Assembly: GCA_016930085.1 (NCBI GenBank)
Contig: JAFGHO010000125.1
Span: 1-64,000 of the forward strand
DNA length: 64,000 nt
Reading direction: 5' to 3'
DNA from: Spirochaetales bacterium
Lineage (GTDB): Bacteria > Spirochaetota > Spirochaetia > SZUA-6 > JAFGRV01
Shown here: positions 58,163-64,000 of the stretch, one piece after another
How the letters are laid out: each line of letters starts with the position of its first letter
Numbering within the stretch: position 1 is the stretch's first letter
Program-made: the position numbers and the translations under genes
Notes under the pieces: model-generated
Told to the model about the DNA's origin: nothing
The model's database searches: none
What the model saw: the letters and a program-made list of their open reading frames with translations, nothing else

Positions 58163-59863
58163 ATGTATATTCTTGGAATATGGGACGGTCACGATTCCGG
58201 GATCGCGCTGCTTGAAAACGATACCATTCTCTTTGCGATCAACGAAGAACGGTTGTCGAGAAGAAAACTCGATATTGCCTTTCCGGAAAAATCGATCGAA
58301 TATGCTTTGCGCTACGCGAATATAAAAAAGAAAGATGTCGGTGTCATTGCCGCTTCCACGACCGAATTCGCCAAAACATTATGGCGGTTGTTCCCGTTTC
58401 TGAAGGAAAGCTACTACCTGCTGCGACGCAGGAAAAAGGAATATTCCGCCCTCGATGCGGTCAAGAAACAGCTGAAATACAAGATTACGGAGCTACAGTT
58501 CGACCCTGTTTCACGATGGATCAGCACATCACTTTTAAAACGCAAACTGAAAAAGATGGGTTTCAGAAATTTCCGGTTGTCCCTTTTCGATCATCACTTC
58601 TGCCACGCGGCAAGCGCAGCCTTTTCGAGCGGATTCGATAAAGGTCTGGTCATTACCATCGACGGCATCGGGGACACCCTCTCGTGTACCATAAGCTCGT
58701 TTGTCGACGGAAAGCTCGAACGGATCAAGGCGGTTTCCGGGAGGAATTCTTTCGGGATATTTTTCGAACACGTCACCAATCTCCTCAACATGAGGGAACT
58801 CGAAGACGAGGGCAAGGTGATGGCCCTCGCCAATTACGCCCTGGTCATCGAGGACGATAAGAATCCCCTTCTCGATTTCTTTACCGTCAAGGGCCTCGAG
58901 GTGAGGGCACGATACGGATCGCTTAAAACCTATAAAAAACTGAAACAAATTCTCTGGAAATATCCTTCCGAACAGTTTGCCTATATGGCACAGCGTACAC
59001 TGGAACTCAAAATTACGGAACTCGTCAGGAACGCCGTCAAGGAAACGGGATTGAAAAAACTCTGCCTTTCCGGGGGGACATGTTCCAATATAAAGGTAAA
59101 CATGCTTCTCAAAAATCTGCCCGAAGTCGAGGATGTGTACATTTTCCCCCACATGGGAGACGGCGGGCTTGCTTTGGGAAGCGCGATGGCGGCGAATTAC
59201 CGGCTCAACGGGAAATCACGATATGATGTTTCGAAGGTTTACTTCGGCCCGGAATATTCGGATGATTACATAAAAACCCTTCTTGAAAAAAGCGACCGGA
59301 ACAAAATACGATACACCTTGAGTACGTCGATCGAAAAGGATGTCGCCGCAATTATCCATGAAGGAAATATCGTCTTCTGGTTTCAGGGGAGAATGGAGTA
59401 CGGACCGCGGGCCCTCGGTAACAGAAGTATCCTGGCCCCGCCGCATTCACAGGAAATAAAAAACGAATTGAATCTCGTTCAAAAAAAACGGGTGTGGTAT
59501 CAGCCGTTTTGTCCGTCCATGCTCTATGAGGATGCAAAGGAAATCCTTTTGGACCTCAAGGGAACGCCGAACGCCTTTATGACCATGGGGTACATGGTAA
59601 AAAAGGACAAACTGCCCCTGGTACAGGGGGTGATCAATATCGACGGTTCATGCAGACCACAGATCATCAGAAACGAAAATCCGCGATACAAGCGGCTGCT
59701 TCAAGAATATAAAAACCTGTCGGGAAGCGGAATACTGCTTAATACCAGTTTCAATATACACGGAGATCCCCTTGTCTGCTCGCCGGAGGACGCACTTGCC
59801 ACATTTCTGAATACAAAAGCACGATATCTGGTTCTCGGTAATTACCTGGTGAGAAAACCATGA
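58163..59863 (+). CDS. Carbamoyltransferase (NodU/CmcH family)
   Basis: A 566-residue enzyme. N-terminal kinase-like (Kae1-type) domain: ILGIWDGHDSGIALL, FDHHFCHAASAAFSSGF and VITIDGIGDTLS. C-terminal domain: FQGRMEYGPRALGNRSILA. The family transfers carbamoyl from carbamoyl-phosphate, via carbamoyl-adenylate, to a hydroxyl of a sugar or antibiotic. Placed at the head of a glycosyltransferase-rich cluster, it probably decorates a surface sugar. Its stop overlaps the next start by 4 bp. Confidence 0.92.
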   Translation: MYILGIWDGHDSGIALLENDTILFAINEERLSRRKLDIAFPEKSIEYALRYANIKKKDVGVIAASTTEFAKTLWRLFPFLKESYYLLRRRKKEYSALDAVKKQLKYKITELQFDPVSRWISTSLLKRKLKKMGFRNFRLSLFDHHFCHAASAAFSSGFDKGLVITIDGIGDTLSCTISSFVDGKLERIKAVSGRNSFGIFFEHVTNLLNMRELEDEGKVMALANYALVIEDDKNPLLDFFTVKGLEVRARYGSLKTYKKLKQILWKYPSEQFAYMAQRTLELKITELVRNAVKETGLKKLCLSGGTCSNIKVNMLLKNLPEVEDVYIFPHMGDGGLALGSAMAANYRLNGKSRYDVSKVYFGPEYSDDYIKTLLEKSDRNKIRYTLSTSIEKDVAAIIHEGNIVFWFQGRMEYGPRALGNRSILAPPHSQEIKNELNLVQKKRVWYQPFCPSMLYEDAKEILLDLKGTPNAFMTMGYMVKKDKLPLVQGVINIDGSCRPQIIRNENPRYKRLLQEYKNLSGSGILLNTSFNIHGDPLVCSPEDALATFLNTKARYLVLGNYLVRKP

Positions 59864-61650
59864 AGGGATCACCGGGTGAACCTCCCGCCGTCGACAACGG
59901 ATTAATCGATAAAAATCCGCCCGCAGACCGTATATTCACCGTTAAAAACATCCTGATTGTCAATATACTCATAATCGCTTTCCTTGCGGTCGCCGCTTTC
60001 ATCATACTTCTGCTATCCGGGATGCAGATCCACGAATTACATTCCTTTCTCGCCTCCTATTATGTATATCTGCTCGAGTTCAATTTCTTTCTTCTCCTCT
60101 GCGCGTGTTTCTTCAACATACGATATATCAGGGAAATATGCCGGGAAATCGGGAAAAAGCCCCTCCTTCTGCTGCTTTTATTGGCGGTTGCCGGGATGAT
60201 CCTGGTATCGGCCGTCACCCCGCGTCACCACCGTTCTTTTTACGACGAGGACATCTATAACAGCATCGGCCAGTGCATTGCATCACCGCACAAACGGGCG
60301 GTCATGTGTAATGAAGGTTATTACGAAAACGGGGAACTGAATGTCGCTACGGAAGAATACAACAAGCAGCCGGCGGGTTACCCGCACCTTATCAGCATCA
60401 TTTTCAGAATCTTCGGGACGAACGAAATCCATTCGTTCGTCATGAACAACGTCCTCTTCGGGTTGACGATCATCGTGGTTTTTTTTATTTCCTTTCTCCT
60501 GTTTAAAAACACCTTCGCGGGACTCATGGCTTCACTCGCCTTCTTCTGTATACCGGCCAACCTCCAATGGTTCAATACATCGTCGGTCGAGCCCGCGGCC
60601 GCCTTTTTCGCGGCCCTGGCCGTGTTTGCCCTGCTGCTTTATATACGAAACAAAAAGCCGGCGACCCTCTTCTTTTTTGCCGTATCGCTGGCATTTTCAT
60701 TCAATTTCAGGACGGAAAGCATCATTATCGCCTTTGTCGCGCTGCTCGTCATCCTGTTGAAAGACATCCGGATCCTGAAACGGAGAGATCTGTATATCTT
60801 CGGTGTCCTGTTTCTGATCCTTTCAACCGGGATATTCCTCCATCTCTATTCGGTGAGAGATTACGACTGGGGGGCGGGCGAGAACGTAAAAAAGATCTCG
60901 ACCGACTTTTTGCTTCCCCATCTCTCGACGAACACCCTCTTTTATTTCAATAATGCATTTTTTCCCGTGTTCTTCACCCTGCTTGCGATCACCGGTCTTG
61001 TCTTTTACAAAAACAGGGAACATATCAGAGACAAACTCATCCTGCTAGGATGGTTTGTGGTCTTCTGGGCCATGTTTCTCGTCTTTTATGCGGGTGAATA
61101 CAACTATAATGACTGGCTCAGTATCCGTTTCACGGTCCTCACCCATGTCCCCTTATCGATACTGATCGGTCTGGGGGCATCGTTTCTGCGCGGACTTTTG
61201 ACCGCGCGATTCAAACGGATCCCGGCGGTCCTGCCGCTTTTGGTGATCGCGAATCTGGTCTATTTTATGCCGTACATCCGCTCGGAAGCGGGCGGTGAAA
61301 ACGAAATGAGCAGAATGGATCATCACTACGCGATGGAGTTCATCTCCCTGATGCCGGGAAACTCGATCATCTACACCCACAACCCGAACATGTTCCTGAT
61401 CCACAAGCAAAGCGCGGTCCAGACCTCGAGTGAAACCTACCGGCCGGGGATTATCGAGTACCATCGCCAGCGGTTCAACGACAATGTCTATATCCACTAT
61501 AATTACTGGTCAAATTTTCCGAATGACCTGCAACGGGGATTTACCGAACTGATTTTGAACAAATACAAGTACGAGATTATAAAAGAATATTATTACAAGC
61601 AATACAAATACGGTCTGTACAAAATAACGGGAATAAGGGAATCCGGATAA
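59860..61650 (+). CDS. GT39/ArnT-like polytopic membrane glycosyltransferase
   Basis: The 596-residue product has about 10-11 transmembrane helices. The first external loop carries YDEDIYNSIGQCI (an acidic DE pair as in GT-C enzymes), CNEGYYENG and EYNKQPAGYPHL, then FNTSSVEPAAAFFAAL. The fold resembles GT39/GT83 GT-C enzymes that transfer sugars from polyprenyl-phosphate donors outside the membrane. A close paralogue starts at 63414. The gene overlaps the carbamoyltransferase gene by ATGA, and a radical SAM gene follows after 7 bp, so it is operonic. Confidence 0.82.
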   Translation: MKGSPGEPPAVDNGLIDKNPPADRIFTVKNILIVNILIIAFLAVAAFIILLLSGMQIHELHSFLASYYVYLLEFNFFLLLCACFFNIRYIREICREIGKKPLLLLLLLAVAGMILVSAVTPRHHRSFYDEDIYNSIGQCIASPHKRAVMCNEGYYENGELNVATEEYNKQPAGYPHLISIIFRIFGTNEIHSFVMNNVLFGLTIIVVFFISFLLFKNTFAGLMASLAFFCIPANLQWFNTSSVEPAAAFFAALAVFALLLYIRNKKPATLFFFAVSLAFSFNFRTESIIIAFVALLVILLKDIRILKRRDLYIFGVLFLILSTGIFLHLYSVRDYDWGAGENVKKISTDFLLPHLSTNTLFYFNNAFFPVFFTLLAITGLVFYKNREHIRDKLILLGWFVVFWAMFLVFYAGEYNYNDWLSIRFTVLTHVPLSILIGLGASFLRGLLTARFKRIPAVLPLLVIANLVYFMPYIRSEAGGENEMSRMDHHYAMEFISLMPGNSIIYTHNPNMFLIHKQSAVQTSSETYRPGIIEYHRQRFNDNVYIHYNYWSNFPNDLQRGFTELILNKYKYEIIKEYYYKQYKYGLYKITGIRESG

Positions 61651-61657
61651 GAAACCG

Positions 61658-62728
61658 ATGACGTTTGCCAGAAAAATCAGAGATTATCTCCTCTTTGCGC
61701 GGAACATCGTGCTTTCCTCATTCAACGCCCTCCCGTATCCGTACAAGCTGACCTTCGCGATTACGAGCAAATGCAATCTCCGCTGCCTTACCTGCTGCGT
61801 ATGGAAACGGAAATCGAGCGGCGAATTGACATTCGATGAAATCGACCGGTTTTTCCGCCTCAACCCGTTTTTCAACTGGATCGATCTCACCGGCGGGGAG
61901 ATATTCCTGAGAAACGACCTGCTCGATATTACGAAAAGCATCAGAAAGCATCTCCCGCACCTCGTTCTCCTCCACTATCCCACGAACGGGTATCTGACCG
62001 ACCGTATCGTCGCGGTGACGAAGGAGATCGCATCTCTGAGGTTCAATAAAGTGGTCATTACCGTGAGCATCGACGGTAACCGGGAGGTTCACAACAGGAT
62101 ACGAAACTCCGACCGTGCTTTCGACCGGAGTATCGCGACGTACCGTGAATTGAAAAAGATCAAAAATATCGAGGTCTATATCGGTTGTACATTATCACCG
62201 TTCAACATCGACCACTTCGAAAGCTTTGTCGGGGATTTGAGGGAATATCTTCCCGATATCGGCGATTCCGACATACACCTCAACATCTACCATTATTCGG
62301 AAAATCTCTATTCCAACGAACGGCTCGATTTCGATATCGAAAAAAGTATCTCCCTCATCAATGAGTTTGTCTCGAGAAAGGGCTTTTTCCTCGTCAATCC
62401 TGTCGCGCTTCTCGAATACGTGTACCTGAAAAACATCGGGCGCTACCTGCGGTCCCGACGTTCACCCTTCCCGTGCAATTCCGGAAGTATCTCCTGTTTC
62501 ATCGATAACCGCGGCAACGTGTTTCCCTGTACGGGTCTCGATACGAATCTCGGGGATTTGAGGGAGAACGACTTCGATCTCCTGAGAATTCTCTCGAAAG
62601 AACGGTCCCTCGCCGTCAATAAAGCGATCAGAAGCGGCAGATGTCCCCATTGCTGGACGCCCTGCGAAGCATATCAGAATATACTGAGTAATTTATTTAT
62701 AAGGAGAAGATCTCATGGCATTAATTGA
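61658..62728 (+). CDS. Radical SAM protein with SPASM-like C-terminus
   Basis: A 356-residue protein with the CxxxCxxC cluster motif (C39, C43, C46 in TSKCNLRCLTCC) and the GGE motif (LTGGEIFLRND). The C-terminus has CNSGSISCFIDNRGNVFPC and CPHCWTPCEAYQ, Cys-rich as in SPASM/twitch domains binding an extra iron-sulfur cluster. It would use S-adenosylmethionine to make a radical; the substrate is unknown but, from the neighbours, could be a glycan or lipid precursor. Its end overlaps the next gene by 14 bp. Confidence 0.87.
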   Translation: MTFARKIRDYLLFARNIVLSSFNALPYPYKLTFAITSKCNLRCLTCCVWKRKSSGELTFDEIDRFFRLNPFFNWIDLTGGEIFLRNDLLDITKSIRKHLPHLVLLHYPTNGYLTDRIVAVTKEIASLRFNKVVITVSIDGNREVHNRIRNSDRAFDRSIATYRELKKIKNIEVYIGCTLSPFNIDHFESFVGDLREYLPDIGDSDIHLNIYHYSENLYSNERLDFDIEKSISLINEFVSRKGFFLVNPVALLEYVYLKNIGRYLRSRRSPFPCNSGSISCFIDNRGNVFPCTGLDTNLGDLRENDFDLLRILSKERSLAVNKAIRSGRCPHCWTPCEAYQNILSNLFIRRRSHGIN

Positions 62729-63401
62729 TCGTTTATGTGTCGTCATCCCGGCGAAAGACGAAGAACAGTCGATCGGCGAAATAGTCCGGGCATGCAAAAA
62801 ATTCACGAACAAGGTGATTGTGGTGGACGGCAATTCACAGGACAAAACCCGGGATATCGCCGCATCATGCGGCGCGAAGGTCGTGCTGGACCCCGGCAAA
62901 GGAAAGGGAAGCGGAATCAGGGCGTCGATCGATCACGTCGATGACGAGGATATCGTCGTATTTATCGACGCGGACGGGTCCCACGATCCGGAGGATATCC
63001 CGAGGCTTGTCAAACCGATCCAGGAGGGAAAGGCCGACCATGTCACCGGTTCGCGGCTTATCGGCGGATCGAGCGAGCTTCACGGCGGATTCGACGAGTT
63101 CATGCGGTTGACGGGCAGCTCGTTTATCACCTTCTGCATCAACAGTAAATTCAAGGTACAGCTGAGTGACAGCCAGAACGGGTTCAGGGCGATCCGCGGG
63201 GCCGTTCTCAGGGACCTCGGCCTCGAATCGAACACGACAACCATCGAACAGGAAATGATCATCAAGACACTGAAAAAAAATTACATCATGGGGGAGGTAC
63301 CCACGCATGAACACAGAAGAAAATACGGCGAATCCCATATCAAGATGTCCAAAGCCTTTTTCCCCTATATCTACAGTTTCATCAAGCACCTGTATTTTTA
63401 A
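62715..63401 (+). CDS. Family 2 glycosyltransferase (dolichol/polyprenyl-phosphate mannosyltransferase-like)
   Basis: A 228-residue soluble GT-A enzyme: CVVIPAKDEEQSIGEIV, VIVVDGNSQDKT, VVFIDADGSHDP (DXD metal site), DHVTGSRLIGGS and LSDSQNGFRAIRG. The short length and SDSQNGFRA motif match polyprenyl-phosphate hexose synthases, which supply donors to GT39-like membrane enzymes such as the two neighbours. AAGGAG precedes the ATG within the end of the radical SAM gene. Confidence 0.9.
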   Translation: MALIDRLCVVIPAKDEEQSIGEIVRACKKFTNKVIVVDGNSQDKTRDIAASCGAKVVLDPGKGKGSGIRASIDHVDDEDIVVFIDADGSHDPEDIPRLVKPIQEGKADHVTGSRLIGGSSELHGGFDEFMRLTGSSFITFCINSKFKVQLSDSQNGFRAIRGAVLRDLGLESNTTTIEQEMIIKTLKKNYIMGEVPTHEHRRKYGESHIKMSKAFFPYIYSFIKHLYF

Positions 63402-63413
63402 GGAGACATGACA

Positions 63414-64000
63414 ATGCATACCGGGATCGTAAAGATAATGAAATTAATCGTCAATCGGATTGTGAAGGTATATACATTGATTATCGATTATCTTTATATC
63501 GCGTTTTTGGGCGTCATCGGCTTTATGCAATACCTGTTTTTGAGATTATCGCATTATCTCGCCTTTGCATTATTTATCGGTATCCTGCTTATATCCCGGA
63601 ATCTTCCCGTCTACGACCTGCAGCAATTTCTTTCCGTTTATTCCGTTTATCTTCTCGAGGCTGTTTTCATTCTCTTCATCGCTCTTTTCTTCCTCAATAT
63701 CAAATACTTCAGGGCCATATTGAAAAAAATCGAGGCGAGATATAAAGTTCTGGTGCTTGTCGTCGCGATCGCCGGCATTCTTCTGGCATCTTTTATGGCG
63801 CCCCGTGTTCACCGAATATACTACGATGAAGATATTTACAACAACATCGGCCAATGTATCGCTGACGGGCGGAAGGCCGTTTTATGTAACGAGGGATACT
63901 ATGAAAACAATATTCTCAGGATCGTCCAGGGAGAATACAACAAACAGCCGCAGGGGTACCCCTATCTGACAAGTGTCGTCTTCCGGCTTTTCGGGACGAA
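63414..64000 (+). CDS. GT39-like membrane glycosyltransferase, N-terminal part (runs off right edge)
   Basis: The open frame from ATG 63414 (8 nt after AAGGAG) runs past the right edge; ATG 63408 is in frame but too close to the ribosome binding site. The visible 195 residues have three hydrophobic segments and a loop YDEDIYNNIGQCI, CNEGYYENN, EYNKQPQGYPYL. This is almost the same as in the 59860 gene product, so the two are paralogues in one cluster. It has an extra N-terminal stretch of about 30 residues before the shared part. Confidence 0.87.
   Translation, partial: MHTGIVKIMKLIVNRIVKVYTLIIDYLYIAFLGVIGFMQYLFLRLSHYLAFALFIGILLISRNLPVYDLQQFLSVYSVYLLEAVFILFIALFFLNIKYFRAILKKIEARYKVLVLVVAIAGILLASFMAPRVHRIYYDEDIYNNIGQCIADGRKAVLCNEGYYENNILRIVQGEYNKQPQGYPYLTSVVFRLFGT

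Overview
The window is a bacterial chromosome segment of moderate GC content and about 90% coding density. It looks like a free-living, plant-polysaccharide-degrading member of the Spirochaetota or a close relative. This rests on gene content, not on a marker gene: many exported lipoproteins with relaxed lipoboxes (LSNC, WSC, CSC), a periplasmic-binding-like domain fused to GGDEF, DUF4416, leucine-rich-repeat proteins, and cellulases with dockerin modules of the form DxNxDGxxNIxDALLxAQYYVGL. I saw no rRNA, tRNA, CRISPR array or intact insertion sequence.

Layout. 0-3.2 kb: the 5' part of a GH9 cellulase gene, then a LysR regulator divergent from an IMP dehydrogenase. 3.3-9.5 kb: signalling genes (sugar-binding-like/GGDEF, a sigma-54-type response regulator without a DNA-binding domain, a membrane-bound AraC regulator) plus an FxsA-like and an exported protein. 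9.7-14.8 kb: an LRR protein with an N-terminal dockerin, a two-gene exported-protein operon, and a GH12 glucanase carrying a cohesin-like domain and a dockerin. 14.8-20 kb: a three-gene envelope operon (trypsin-like protease, DUF3352-like lipoprotein, FG-GAP protein). 20-28 kb: a phosphoesterase, lipoproteins, a tandem RHH-like protein, a decayed stretch, a GNAT, and a membrane DUF362 protein ending in a dockerin. 28.4-31 kb: a CBM3-CBM6-GH5 endoglucanase. 31-33.7 kb: a SiaB/SiaC/hybrid-kinase operon. 34-37.7 kb: glucuronate isomerase, GalU and a plant-type glucuronokinase homologue. 37.8-44 kb: envelope genes and an aldehyde dehydrogenase. 44-47.2 kb: a sulfatase-like membrane protein with an MGH1-like glycosidase. 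47.3-51.8 kb: LarC, LarB, an M28 peptidase, a ClpX-like ATPase and DUF4416. 51.9-53.7 kb: an AT-rich three-gene island with a TIGR04255-like protein. 53.8-58 kb: a thioredoxin-like lipoprotein, DUF1573 and a large LRR protein. 58-64 kb: a glycoconjugate cluster (carbamoyltransferase, two paralogous GT39-like membrane proteins, radical SAM, GT2) running off the right edge.

How the genes fit together. GH9, GH12 and GH5 with CBM3/CBM6 form a cellulose/beta-glucan toolkit. Dockerins on the GH12, LRR and DUF362 proteins, and a cohesin-like domain on the GH12, suggest assembly on or near the cell surface. Uronic acids from plant walls could enter central metabolism through UxaC or be activated directly by glucuronokinase plus a pyrophosphorylase. 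Signalling is rich in proteins predicted to sense sugars or the envelope. Four genes start about 7-11 nt after a plausible -10 box and lack a Shine-Dalgarno sequence, so leaderless mRNAs are possible.

The least explained pieces are the AT-rich operon at 52-53.7 kb, the dockerin-bearing non-enzymes, and the glucuronokinase/GalU pair. All family assignments are by eye from motifs; no database search was run.
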